From positions 2,046,001 to 2,110,000 of the forward strand of contig NZ_CP084580.1 of the NCBI RefSeq assembly GCF_021869765.1: a stretch of 64,000 nt of DNA. The letters run 5' to 3'. The notes beneath the pieces are model-generated. The model saw only the letters and a list, made by a program, of their open reading frames with translations, ran no database searches and was not told the origin of the DNA. Shown here piece by piece: positions 40,724 to 50,521 of the stretch (its first letter is position 1; each line of letters begins with the position of its first letter). Source of the stretch: Chryseobacterium sp. MEBOG06. Lineage in GTDB: Bacteria; Bacteroidota; Bacteroidia; Flavobacteriales; Weeksellaceae. The translations under genes were made by a program, and so were the position numbers.

Positions 40724-41259
40724 TGAAATTGACTTTTATATTGTGTTTACTTGCTGCCCCTGTTGCATTTGGACAGACAATTATCTGGAAAGAAGGCAAA
40801 AAGCTAATGTGGGATAATTTTAAAAGTCCTGTCAGCAGGAAAACTAACGCAAATGTTGTGGCCCATACCAACTGTGGCTGGGAATTATCCGTCGTTAAAT
40901 CCGGCAATCCGAAGTTACCAGTTACCATAGAGCTGAAAACAGTCTTCAATGAAGAAAAATCCTGGAAAGATACCACCAAAATCAATGACTATGTTTTGCT
41001 GCATGAGCAGAAGCATTTTGATATTGCTGAGCTGTTTGTAAGAAAATTCAGAAAAACTGTTGCAGAGAAAATCAGAAATTCAGCAGATTATCATAAATAT
41101 TTTAAAACTATTTATGATGAATTCTCCATTGAGTATAAAAAATTTCAGATTGCATATGACAGAGATACGCGTCATGGCATAGATAAAGAAAAGCAGGCAG
41201 AGTATAATGCCTCTATTTCTGAAGAATTAGAAAACTTAAAAAGCTATCAATCCCTTTGA
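40723..41259 (+). CDS. DUF922-family putative metalloprotease, exported
   Basis: This 178-residue exported protein (signal ending PVAFGQ) belongs to a family with a zinc-protease-like motif, here LLHEQKHFDIAELF (HExxH-like His-Glu-x-x-His, about residue 90). The preceding segment WDNFKSP and HTNCGWEL is also typical. Enzyme activity is not proven for this family. It overlaps the upstream lipoprotein by one base and the downstream nuclease gene by four, so translation of all three is coupled. Confidence 0.8.
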   Translation: MKLTFILCLLAAPVAFGQTIIWKEGKKLMWDNFKSPVSRKTNANVVAHTNCGWELSVVKSGNPKLPVTIELKTVFNEEKSWKDTTKINDYVLLHEQKHFDIAELFVRKFRKTVAEKIRNSADYHKYFKTIYDEFSIEYKKFQIAYDRDTRHGIDKEKQAEYNASISEELENLKSYQSL

Positions 41260-43943
41260 AATTCCTTAATAAGATCATTCACGAACTGCTGGCACAAAAT
41301 ACGGATCTTTCTGTGTTTAACATTATCCTGCCGGGTAAACGTCCTATTGTGTTTATAAGACAAATCCTTGAGGAAAATAACTACTCCGGACTTCTTCCCA
41401 ATTTTTTTACGATTGAGGAGCTTATCAATACCATTGCAGATAAACAGGTCATACAGGGAATTCCGCTCTGGCTTTTTTCGTTTGATGTATACCGGAGTCT
41501 GAATCTTATCCCCAGAGATAATTTTTCGGATTTCCTGAAGTGGTTTCCGACTTTGCAGAAGGACTGGGATGATATCCTGAAATTCTCAGACAGCGACCAG
41601 GCTGTTCTGCAGTATATGTTTGATGAAGAAAGGATCAAAGAATGGGCTCAGGACCTGGGTGAGGATGATGATGTTCCAAGAAAGAAATTCCTTAATTTCT
41701 GGCAGAATATGAATGTTTTTCTTCCGGAATTAAAACATAGATTACAGGAGAAGAACTGGGCAACCTCAGGAATGATCCATGAGACGGCTAAAATTCAAAT
41801 TGGAGATTTTGCGAAGAACACTTCCGATCATTTTGTTTTTTGTGGTTTTAACGCCTTTACTCCGGTGGAGGAAAAACTGGTAAGAAGTCTTTTGCAATGG
41901 AATAAAGCACAGTGCTTTTTTCAGGCAGACCGTTATTATTTTGATGATGAAAGACAGGAAGCCGGAAAGTTTCTCAGAAACCATAAAACATGGAAAGAAT
42001 TTGATGACAACAGAGCTTTTCAATGGATTGAAGATGATTTTAGCCAGCCAAAGAACATCAAAGTATATGAAGTCTCCGGAAATGTGACCCAAACGAAGGT
42101 TCTCCCTGAGATATTCAAAGAAATTACTAATAAGACCTATTCCAATACAGCGGTAGTACTGCTGGATGAAAATCTTCTTCCTGCGAGTCTGGATGTGATG
42201 CATGAGGTGGAAAATCTTAATATTACAATGGGGTTTCCGCTGAAGAACCTTTCTTTCTCCAATGCGGTAAAAAGACTTTTCTATCTGCAGAAACAGCTGG
42301 AAAAAAACAAATCATCGTACTACTACAGGGATATTTTCCCTATTTTGGAAGAGCTTCCCAAATCTGTGGAAGATGAGAAGATTATTGATGATTTTAAAAC
42401 AAAAGTAGAAGAGAGGAATATTGTTTACATCTCTAAAAAGCTTTTAGAAGAACTTTTAAGCGGACTTTCTTACTTTGGGCTCCTTCAAAAAGCAGCGGGT
42501 ACTCAGGCTTATCTGGATAGGCTTATTGAGTTTTGTCAGGAGGTGAAATGGCTGGAAATAGATGATATTCAGTACGAGAACGTATCCCACTTTGAAAACG
42601 CATTCAGGATCATTAAAAATCAGCTGACGCCGTATAATATCGAAATCAGAATGGAAACTCTTGAAATTCTGATCAATCAGCATATTAATTCTGAAAGTAT
42701 AGATTTCCAGGGAGAGCCTTTACGCGGACTACAGATAATGGGATTGCTGGAAACGCGTCTTCTGAATTTTGAAAATGTTATTCTGCTTTCTGTGAACGAG
42801 GGTAAACTGCCTCTTGGAAACTCTCAGAATACCTATATTCCATTCGATATCCGAAGGTTCTTTGACCTTCATACATTCCTAGAAAATGACAGTATTTATG
42901 CGTACCATTTTTACAGGCTGATTCAGGATGCAAAGAATGTCCATTTGCTATACAATGCATTAAGCTCAGGAGTAAATACCGGAGAGAAAAGCCGTTTCCT
43001 TACCCAGCTGGAAATGGAGAGCTCGCATCGGATAGAGCATCTGATTATTGAGAATTCCTCAGAGCCAATTGCTACAAAGCCTGTAGAAATTTCAAAAACT
43101 CCGATTGTACAGGAACGTCTTCAGAAATGGAAGGAAAAGGTCTCTGCTTCTCACCTTACAAGTTACCTCTATAATCCGATAGATTTTTATTTGTCCAAAA
43201 TTTTAAAAACTTCAGAAACGGATGAAATAGAAGAGGAGCTATCTGTAAAAAATTATGGAAATCTGGTCCATTATACGCTTCAAGAAGTTTATGAGGTATT
43301 AAAGGGTAAAGTTTTAAAAGAAAGCGATTTATTAAATTCAGTTAAAGCAATAGATCAGTATATAAATATTGCTATAGAAAAGCTTAAGCATCAGCCTGAG
43401 TTCTATGAAAAAGGGATGAATTATATCCATAAGGCCATTGCAAAGAAGGTTATCGAAAATGTTCTCAATCATGATCTTGAACTGATAAGAGGCGGTAATA
43501 AACTGGAGATTGTGGATATCGAAAGAAAGTTTGAAGATGTAGAATTTTATCTGGAGGGAAATGATAAAATTTCCTTCTTCGGATTTATCGACAGAATTGA
43601 TAAACTGAATGGAACTTTAAGAATTATTGATTATAAAACTGCTAAAATTAAAAATCTTATTGTAAAAATTGATAGTGAAAATGTAGAAGGATACTTCCAT
43701 AACAGCGAGAGAAAGCAAGCGCTTCAGCTGTGTATTTATCATTATGTAGTGCAGCATCTTCCCGAATTTTGGGGATTTCCGATAGAAACAGGGATCTGGA
43801 GTTTTGCTGATGCTAAAAAAGGAATGGTTTCTCTACAGTTTGATAAGGGAAATATTGATGATGCCATGAAATCGGTCAAAAGTCTTATTCTTGAGATCCT
43901 GAATCCGGATGTTAATTTTGTAGAAACGGTGAAAGCATATTAA
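41256..43943 (+). CDS. AddB-like PD-(D/E)XK nuclease, TTG start
   Basis: This 895-residue protein has the layout of AddB-type recombination nucleases. It has a long inactivated helicase-like region (residues 1-610) without a Walker A motif. A C-terminal PD-(D/E)XK nuclease follows: SASHLTSYLYNPIDFYL, GNLVHYTLQEVYEV, GFIDRIDKLNGTLRIIDYKT with its Asp and DYK, and QALQLCIYHY. The start is TTG at 41256, overlapping the upstream stop (TTGA). The next Met lies about 100 residues further in, so TTG is well supported. No partner helicase gene follows within the window. It is expected to help process double-strand breaks. Confidence 0.85.
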   Translation: MKFLNKIIHELLAQNTDLSVFNIILPGKRPIVFIRQILEENNYSGLLPNFFTIEELINTIADKQVIQGIPLWLFSFDVYRSLNLIPRDNFSDFLKWFPTLQKDWDDILKFSDSDQAVLQYMFDEERIKEWAQDLGEDDDVPRKKFLNFWQNMNVFLPELKHRLQEKNWATSGMIHETAKIQIGDFAKNTSDHFVFCGFNAFTPVEEKLVRSLLQWNKAQCFFQADRYYFDDERQEAGKFLRNHKTWKEFDDNRAFQWIEDDFSQPKNIKVYEVSGNVTQTKVLPEIFKEITNKTYSNTAVVLLDENLLPASLDVMHEVENLNITMGFPLKNLSFSNAVKRLFYLQKQLEKNKSSYYYRDIFPILEELPKSVEDEKIIDDFKTKVEERNIVYISKKLLEELLSGLSYFGLLQKAAGTQAYLDRLIEFCQEVKWLEIDDIQYENVSHFENAFRIIKNQLTPYNIEIRMETLEILINQHINSESIDFQGEPLRGLQIMGLLETRLLNFENVILLSVNEGKLPLGNSQNTYIPFDIRRFFDLHTFLENDSIYAYHFYRLIQDAKNVHLLYNALSSGVNTGEKSRFLTQLEMESSHRIEHLIIENSSEPIATKPVEISKTPIVQERLQKWKEKVSASHLTSYLYNPIDFYLSKILKTSETDEIEEELSVKNYGNLVHYTLQEVYEVLKGKVLKESDLLNSVKAIDQYINIAIEKLKHQPEFYEKGMNYIHKAIAKKVIENVLNHDLELIRGGNKLEIVDIERKFEDVEFYLEGNDKISFFGFIDRIDKLNGTLRIIDYKTAKIKNLIVKIDSENVEGYFHNSERKQALQLCIYHYVVQHLPEFWGFPIETGIWSFADAKKGMVSLQFDKGNIDDAMKSVKSLILEILNPDVNFVETVKAY

Positions 43944-44127
43944 ACATATTTAATATGACAAGGTGTGGTTTTTAATGCTGATAACCAGTGTCTTGATTGT
44001 CTTTTTTCTCCTGTGAAAACCTATGAATTTTGTTCATGAAAATGGTCAATAGAGCAGTATATTTTTTATGTATCTTTATCCCTCGGTAAAATTTTAAAGT
44101 TCGGAGGGAACAAACTAAGGAGTACAC

Positions 44128-46494
44128 ATGAAAAAAAGCCTATTATTTTTAGCTATAATTTTTTCTTTTATCAGCAAGTCTCAACAAAGGAATGATTCTC
44201 TGGATCTTGCGCTTCAAAATGTAACTAAAGATACTAAATTTGGTCTTGCACTCAGCGGTGGTGGAGCAAAGGGCTTTGCCCATATCGGTATTTTGAAGAT
44301 GATAGATTCTCTTGGGATTCGGGTAGATTACATTACAGGAACCAGTATGGGAGGTATTCTTGGCGGGCTGTATGCGATGGGCTACAATGCAGACCAGCTG
44401 AAACATACGGTCTATAAAGTAGATTGGAACAGGATTTTGAGTAACAAAATACCTTACAGCAAAGTTAATATCAGTGAAAAGGATGAGTATGACAAATACA
44501 TTCTTGAATTTCCTGTAGTAAAAGGAATTCCCACTCTTCCCAGCTCGTATATTGAAGGGCAGTATATGGGAGAGGTTCTTAATACTCTTACGTTCAATAC
44601 CAAACATATTAATGATTTCAGTAAGTTGAGGATTCCTATACAGCTTACTTCTTCCGATATTGAAAATGGTGGATTAATCATGCAGAAAAAAGGATCTTTA
44701 CCGTTGGCTATTCGTTCTACATTAGCAATTCCGGCAGCTTTTGCTCCTGTTTATATTGATGGAAAGCTCCTTGTAGATGGAGGATTGGACAGAAATTATC
44801 CAGCCAATGAAGTTCGTGAGATGGGGGCAGATTTTGTAATTGGAGGATATACCGGTTTTCGTCTTTTCACCAAAAAGGAAATTGAGAATCCGATGAAAAT
44901 GATTTATCAGACCCATGCTATACGTTCTGTGGAAGATTTTAAACATCAGAAAGGACTGTCCAATATTCTGGTTGACTTTGTAGACCCGCTGGGAGATATC
45001 ACCACAAAGGATTTTGCCAAATACAGGAAGATCATTAAAATTGGAGAATTAGAGGCCAGAAAGCATCTTCCGGAGTTCGTAGCACTGGCAGAAGCCCAAC
45101 GGAAACTGGGGATTAAATATGACCATCAGATGATTGAAGAAGTAAAGCTTCCTACCACGAAATTCACTTTTAATGAAGAAGATGGTACTCCAATTAAAGA
45201 TGAAGGAGAAATTGAAGTCCTTAAAAGGCAAATGGGGCTGGTAGAAGGCAGATATTATGATGTGAAAACCGTTAATGAAGCAATAGACAGAATATTTGGA
45301 ATGCGCCAATATGTAAAAGTATATTACACGTATACCAATATAGGTGACGCTCTTGCCATGAATATTTTTGTGAAAAGGGCTAAAAAAGGAGCTTTTAAAC
45401 TGGCGATGCATTATGATACAGAACAGTCTGTTGGTATTATTGTAAACTATACATACCGGAATATTCTTTTAAACAGGTCGAGATTCCTGGCAACATTGGA
45501 TATTTCAGAGCGTTTTAAAGCTAAATTAGCTTACCAGCAGTTTTTAAACAGTGGAGAGCGCTTATGGTTTGATGTGGAGGCTAAAATGGTTAGTCTTAAG
45601 AGTAATGATTTGAATTTCCGACTTTATGATGTAGGTAATGAAGATAGTGGTGACCGATTTCCTAACCATATTTACAGAAATGTTACTGCGAAGATTGCTC
45701 TTAACTACAATGTGAGCTCTAACGCTTTTATCTCTGTGGGAACGGAATTCAGTACTGAAAGAATGTATACTTTGCTGGATAAAGTAGATCAGTCCAGGAT
45801 AGATAATTACAGTAAAAAGCTTTACAATCACAGCAATTTTAATACCTTTCTGAAGTTTGAACAGAATAACCTCAACAAAAGATACTTCTTTACCAAAGGG
45901 AATCATCTTCAGCTAAGCACAAGGTTCTATTACGGGGATGAATATCAATTGTATGATCTGGAAACTGTACAGCCTCTTTTATATCCTATACTGAATCCGA
46001 AGGAACCTTATTACTATCAGCCTAAAAATCTGGTTTCTTTTACTTTGAATGAAAATTTTGCCTACCCAATTACAAGAAGATTAGCGGCAAAAGCAAATCT
46101 TTTCATAGGAGCAAGTTTTGGTGCAAAAAGGGAAGATCAAATTCCTTATTTCTTTCTGAATCAGAAATATAATCTGGGAGGAAGCGAATATAACTATGAC
46201 CTATTGAGTCCTGAATTCAACGGGCTCCGCCAGAAAGAGCTGCCTATGACTTCTGTGGCGAAGGCATCTCTGGCTCTTCAGTATAGAATTATGAAAAGAT
46301 TATACCTTACACCTTCCTTCAGCTATGGTAAAGTGAGTGAGGAGTTTTCTCCTTTTAATGATAGTTTTGAGATGTTTGGCTACGGAGTGAACCTCGGATA
46401 TGAATCACTCATAGGCCCTATCAGTATTAATGTTTCCAGAAATAACCAACTTGATTTTTCAAGGATATATCTAAGTATTGGCTTTAAATTTTAA
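44128..46494 (+). CDS. Patatin-like phospholipase fused to an outer-membrane beta barrel
   Basis: This 788-residue exported protein has a signal peptide ending ISKSQQ. Residues 38-330 are a patatin domain with oxyanion GGGAKG (44-49), nucleophile Ser73 in GTSMG and Asp217 in DGG, so the Ser-Asp dyad is intact. A POTRA-like region (about 345-415) follows and then an Omp85/BamA-type barrel (about 430-788) ending in the aromatic F. The architecture is that of type Vd (PlpD-like) autotransporters, which move a lipase domain across the outer membrane. This predicts phospholipase activity at the cell surface or in the periplasm. Confidence 0.9.
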   Translation: MKKSLLFLAIIFSFISKSQQRNDSLDLALQNVTKDTKFGLALSGGGAKGFAHIGILKMIDSLGIRVDYITGTSMGGILGGLYAMGYNADQLKHTVYKVDWNRILSNKIPYSKVNISEKDEYDKYILEFPVVKGIPTLPSSYIEGQYMGEVLNTLTFNTKHINDFSKLRIPIQLTSSDIENGGLIMQKKGSLPLAIRSTLAIPAAFAPVYIDGKLLVDGGLDRNYPANEVREMGADFVIGGYTGFRLFTKKEIENPMKMIYQTHAIRSVEDFKHQKGLSNILVDFVDPLGDITTKDFAKYRKIIKIGELEARKHLPEFVALAEAQRKLGIKYDHQMIEEVKLPTTKFTFNEEDGTPIKDEGEIEVLKRQMGLVEGRYYDVKTVNEAIDRIFGMRQYVKVYYTYTNIGDALAMNIFVKRAKKGAFKLAMHYDTEQSVGIIVNYTYRNILLNRSRFLATLDISERFKAKLAYQQFLNSGERLWFDVEAKMVSLKSNDLNFRLYDVGNEDSGDRFPNHIYRNVTAKIALNYNVSSNAFISVGTEFSTERMYTLLDKVDQSRIDNYSKKLYNHSNFNTFLKFEQNNLNKRYFFTKGNHLQLSTRFYYGDEYQLYDLETVQPLLYPILNPKEPYYYQPKNLVSFTLNENFAYPITRRLAAKANLFIGASFGAKREDQIPYFFLNQKYNLGGSEYNYDLLSPEFNGLRQKELPMTSVAKASLALQYRIMKRLYLTPSFSYGKVSEEFSPFNDSFEMFGYGVNLGYESLIGPISINVSRNNQLDFSRIYLSIGFKF

Positions 46495-46528
46495 GATCAT
46501 CTTTATACCAATTTAAATGACCTTACAA

Positions 46529-46571
46529 TAAAACCCCTTATTTAAATTGTCAGTTTAAATAAGGGGTTTTA
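46529..46571. terminator. Bidirectional hairpin terminator
   Basis: A perfect 18-bp stem (46529-46546 with 46554-46571) with a seven-base loop separates the patatin gene and the convergent cytochrome c peroxidase gene. Confidence 0.9.
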
Positions 46572-46612
46572 TAATTAATGATATCAACTATTTATTAATT
46601 TGAAATATAAAG

Positions 46613-47749
46613 CTATTTCCGCGGAATTTCCGGACGCGGCATTTTGTAATAACTTCCGGATATACTCTTTAAAAAAGCAACTACAGCATCTATTTCCTGT
46701 TCGTTGAGCTTTAGCGGTTTCATCCGCTGATCTGTAACCGGGAAATTGGGATCTGCCATCTTTTCTTCAGCAGTAGGGTTAATCATCTGCATCCCGCTAT
46801 TATAAAGGCTTACAATTCCATGCATATCATCCATCAGTCCGTTATGCATCCATGGAGCGGTATAAGTGAGATCTCTCAAAGATGGGGTTTTGAACTTTCC
46901 TACATCATCTGCTTTTCCGGTAATATGATAAAGACCAAGATCTTCATACTCGCGTTTATAGTAGGTGAGTCCTATATTGTGGAAAGATTCATCCGTCAGG
47001 TTTTTTCCATAATGGCAGTTCATACATCTTGCTTTGGTCCGGAATAAGTGCATACCGTAAATTTCCTTATCGCTCATGGCTTTATAGTCTCCTTTGATAA
47101 ACTTATCCAGTTTACTTGGCTGGCTCCTTATCGTCTTTTGAAAAGCAGCTAATGCACTGGCTATTTGATCGAATGTAATTTTGTCTTTCTGATAAACCTC
47201 TTTGAAAAGCTCTCTGTACTCCTTGTACTTTGATAGCTTTCCGGCAAGTTTTTCCGGTTTCATATTCATTTCATTATGGGCAGAAATGGGTCCTACAAGC
47301 TGTTCTTCGAGACTTTTGGCTCTTCCGTCCCAGAAATAGGATGTTCTGTCCGCAATATTGAAAAGAGATTGTGTATTTCTTTTTCCCTGTAAATGATCAT
47401 TACCCAAAGCAAGTTCCTGGCCGTCTGCCCAACCCAGTTCAGGATTGTGACAACTGCTGCAGGAAACCTGGCTGGATGATGAAAGTTTTGGGTCAAAAAA
47501 AAGCTTTTTCCCTAATATTACCTCTGGGATTTCCTGTGTATCATAATAATTGGAATCCCATTCTATGGCTTCAAATTCTTTCCAGTCAACATCTGCATCC
47601 ACTGAAGGCCCTGGCCAATATTTCACTGGTTTTTTATACTGTTCTGCTACCTCTCCATAATCCACACTATACTTTTGGATTGTATGCTGCATAAAGAAGG
47701 CACAAATGCCTCCGAGGAGGACAACCAATTTAAGATCTGAAAATTTCAT
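46613..47749 (-). CDS. Di-haem cytochrome c peroxidase family protein
   Basis: This 378-residue protein has a single hydrophobic N-terminal anchor (VVLLGGICAFFM), so it faces the periplasm. Two c-type haem sites are present, CSSCH (97-101) and CMNCH (242-246). Between them are ELGWADGQELALG and NIADRTSYFWDGRAKSLEEQ, the MauG/CCP hallmarks. It should reduce peroxide or oxidise a partner. It is the last gene of an operon with a TonB receptor, DUF4876 and DUF6850, so its role is probably tied to that uptake system. Confidence 0.9.
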   Translation of the reverse strand: MKFSDLKLVVLLGGICAFFMQHTIQKYSVDYGEVAEQYKKPVKYWPGPSVDADVDWKEFEAIEWDSNYYDTQEIPEVILGKKLFFDPKLSSSSQVSCSSCHNPELGWADGQELALGNDHLQGKRNTQSLFNIADRTSYFWDGRAKSLEEQLVGPISAHNEMNMKPEKLAGKLSKYKEYRELFKEVYQKDKITFDQIASALAAFQKTIRSQPSKLDKFIKGDYKAMSDKEIYGMHLFRTKARCMNCHYGKNLTDESFHNIGLTYYKREYEDLGLYHITGKADDVGKFKTPSLRDLTYTAPWMHNGLMDDMHGIVSLYNSGMQMINPTAEEKMADPNFPVTDQRMKPLKLNEQEIDAVVAFLKSISGSYYKMPRPEIPRK

Positions 47750-47762
47750 GATGCTTTTAAAT

Positions 47763-49277
47763 TTAAAAAATACTTCCTATTGTTGCTGCAAATAAAACAT
47801 TGCTGCCATTATTGAAATTAGTGTACATTATTTTACCTCCTGCAAAAGCGTTCTTTACAACAGGGAAGCTGAAATGAAAATGAATATCAAGCTTTGCCCG
47901 CCAGAAATCTGAAGACTGAAAAGCATAATTTTCCTGCAGCATATCATTGATAGATGGTTTTGCGGATATATTGAACTGACGGTCTTTCTGATATACTTTA
48001 TTTGCTGAAACCCCTAATAAGAAAGACAATGCCTGACTGGATGAAAAAGTTTTTAACCATTGATAATCCGCACCGTAAATAAGCTTACTTAATTCAATTC
48101 TTGATATTGGGCTGCTGTATTTCTCTTTTTCCTGAATCCAGCCGAAGAACGGAACGAAAGAAAATTTTGACGCTTCATTACCTGTCTGTACAAGCCCTCT
48201 GAAAGTGATATTATTTATTTTGTGATTGTATTTTTCTGCACTACCTATCTGAATGTAATTTCTGGAATTCTCATTTAGAAACAGATTCTCTGTTCCTTTT
48301 CTTTCTATGCTGTTTCCTTCAGCTGAAATGCCCCAGAATATTTTACCCGAATCAAAAAACTTTCCTGCTGAGAAAGTAAATTGCTGCTCATCAATTTTTG
48401 AGGCATTGAGATCCGAATATTCCGTCAACAGTTTATCAAGATTAAACTTTTTCAGTCCAATATTGAGATACCAGTTTCTGTGATCTGCTTCAAAGATCTG
48501 TAGACCTCCGCCATATGACCAGCCTTCATAGTAAGCCTGGCGAAGTTTTCCTGAAAGCAGTTCGTTATAATTCCCAAGTCCGCTCATATTATAGATCATA
48601 GGGTAGCCCTGATTGCTGACAAAGCTCAGATAATGCTTTTGAGTGTATTTTTCAGCATCCAGATAAATCCCTATTTTAAATTTTTTGAACATCAGCTTAT
48701 TAGCTCCCAGTGCTAAAGAGAAATCTGCTGCCGTATTCTTTGGGCGGGGATCTATATCCCTGTAACTGAGGGTGGCATGATAACTTCCCATTATTCCTAT
48801 AGTGTATACATTGATCTTTTTGGAATAACCTCCTGAAAAACGGTAGCTTTCAAACTTCATATCACCACCTACACTGTCGGCTGCTACATAAGGGTAGATG
48901 AGATCATAATCAGCATTTTCGTTCCATACCATCCGCTTGTTCTTTCCCTGTGTATAAGAAGCATCGCCCCAGACCGTAGTTTTATCATCAATAATCTGTA
49001 AAGTTTGGGCTTCGGCTCCCCATAGGTTTTTTCCTTTGCCTTTTTGCTGTATTTGCTGGGGAGTATTGCTGTTTTCAGTCAGAACGTTGAAAGTGGTAAT
49101 GCTGTATTTTCTTGCCCCCGGCCGGCTGGCTGGATTTGCAGTTATACTGTTTTTAATAAGCCTTTCATAGCTGTATTCCTCACGTATTTTCCCTATGATG
49201 GAGTCATTCACCTGAGCCTGAAGTTTTATACCTGATAATGAGATGAGCAGGGTGGATATGGAAAGGAAATGTTTCAT
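47763..49277 (-). CDS. DUF6850-type outer-membrane beta-barrel protein
   Basis: This 504-residue protein has a signal peptide (ending LQAQ) followed by alternating amphipathic strands through its whole length (for example RFSGGYSKKINVYTIGIMGS, YHATLSYRDIDPRPK). It ends with NVLFAATIGSIF, a typical C-terminal aromatic barrel strand. The DUF6850 name is recalled from the conserved NPASRPGARKYS start. Its function is unknown. It starts one base before the DUF4876 stop, so expression is tightly coupled. Confidence 0.8.
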   Translation of the reverse strand: MKHFLSISTLLISLSGIKLQAQVNDSIIGKIREEYSYERLIKNSITANPASRPGARKYSITTFNVLTENSNTPQQIQQKGKGKNLWGAEAQTLQIIDDKTTVWGDASYTQGKNKRMVWNENADYDLIYPYVAADSVGGDMKFESYRFSGGYSKKINVYTIGIMGSYHATLSYRDIDPRPKNTAADFSLALGANKLMFKKFKIGIYLDAEKYTQKHYLSFVSNQGYPMIYNMSGLGNYNELLSGKLRQAYYEGWSYGGGLQIFEADHRNWYLNIGLKKFNLDKLLTEYSDLNASKIDEQQFTFSAGKFFDSGKIFWGISAEGNSIERKGTENLFLNENSRNYIQIGSAEKYNHKINNITFRGLVQTGNEASKFSFVPFFGWIQEKEKYSSPISRIELSKLIYGADYQWLKTFSSSQALSFLLGVSANKVYQKDRQFNISAKPSINDMLQENYAFQSSDFWRAKLDIHFHFSFPVVKNAFAGGKIMYTNFNNGSNVLFAATIGSIF

Positions 49278-49278
49278 T

Positions 49279-50499
49279 TTAGTTAAATAAAGATGGTTTT
49301 ACCCCATGATCAAAATCTACTGTGGAGTTGTTGGTATCTTTAAAGATATTCCTGCCCTCCATGTTCTGTCCTGTCACTTTTCTGCGTACTGCTTTTCCGA
49401 AACGGTTTTTATCTCCGTCAAATGAGGTCACAGAAGTCCATCCCATATCCAGAGAAGGAGATGTTACCAGCCATTGGAAAGAATCCTGTACACTTAGATT
49501 CACAGCATCTACAATCCATTCGTTAGGAATTTTCACAGCGGTTCCGTCCATAGGATATACATCACCTCCGAAACTCAGATTGTAATTATAAGTATAGGTG
49601 TTCTGAGCGATCAATGCTTCATTAGTCATTCCCTGAGGCATACGTGCTAAAGCATACGCATAATATCCTTGGGTGTGAATCACCATTTTTTCAAAAACGT
49701 TGACCATTTTCGGAACAGCAGGGTTGTCGATATCTTCGGAATCTTCTTTGAAAATCTGGAAGTTAGCATGGGAAAGATCAACAGATAACGAGTTAAATGC
49801 TTTATGGTTAATAGCATCTTCTGCGATGACAATAGACTCACCCGGTTTTACAGGATAAGTGTTTCCCGTACCAGGGATTCTGATAATGGCTCCGGCAGAT
49901 AGGGTGGTTCCTATAATATTGGGGCTGTATTCCTGTTTTTCGCTGGTCATAAAGCTGGATTGGATCAATAGCATTCCGTCAGCATATAAAGTCTGGTCTG
50001 TATTGTTGGTGATTTTAAAATACTGATCTCCAAAATACATCGCTCCCTGTGGTGTTTTTGTTCCGGTAAAGAACACCTCTTCAAGAATCAGATCAGTGTT
50101 GCTTCCTGCCTTTAGAGAAAGAGCTATTGTTTTGCTGATTTCTTTGCCATTGATCACCATTGCTGTCTGTACTCCCGCTACTTTAGCTTCAATAGATCCT
50201 GAATTATCAGTATAAAGAATACTGCCTTCCGCAATGATATGATACGTTCCTGAAGGAAGAGAAACCTGTAGTGTATTCGTATTTTTAAGTTCTTTAGTAG
50301 TGGTAAAACCGGTGTTCAGTTCTTTGAAACTTATGGTAAGGTGTTTATATTCTTTTACCTGGATGTTCTCAGGGACTACTTTAACCTCCAGTTTTAATGA
50401 CGTTTGTGCTTCCGGAGCCTCGTTGGAGTCGGAAGAACATGCTGTAAAAGTGATTACAGCACACAATAGTAATAGTGTTCTAAATAATTGTTTTAACAT
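49279..50499 (-). CDS. DUF4876-family lipoprotein
   Basis: This protein has 406 residues from the ATG at 50499, which gives a lipoprotein signal ending TFTAC; the upstream in-frame ATG at 50634 would run into the TonB receptor gene. An N-terminal beta domain (TSLKLEVKVVPENIQVKEY) with PSGTYHIIAEG is followed by a Bacteroidota-type domain with LILEEVFFTGTKTPQG and GDQYFKITNNTDQTLYADG. It is likely to be anchored in the outer membrane, like the lipoprotein partner of a TonB receptor. The substrate is unknown. It belongs to the operon with the receptor upstream and the barrel downstream. Confidence 0.85.
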   Translation of the reverse strand: MLKQLFRTLLLLCAVITFTACSSDSNEAPEAQTSLKLEVKVVPENIQVKEYKHLTISFKELNTGFTTTKELKNTNTLQVSLPSGTYHIIAEGSILYTDNSGSIEAKVAGVQTAMVINGKEISKTIALSLKAGSNTDLILEEVFFTGTKTPQGAMYFGDQYFKITNNTDQTLYADGMLLIQSSFMTSEKQEYSPNIIGTTLSAGAIIRIPGTGNTYPVKPGESIVIAEDAINHKAFNSLSVDLSHANFQIFKEDSEDIDNPAVPKMVNVFEKMVIHTQGYYAYALARMPQGMTNEALIAQNTYTYNYNLSFGGDVYPMDGTAVKIPNEWIVDAVNLSVQDSFQWLVTSPSLDMGWTSVTSFDGDKNRFGKAVRRKVTGQNMEGRNIFKDTNNSTVDFDHGVKPSLFN

Positions 50500-50521
50500 A
50501 ATTGTATAAAATTGAAATTGT

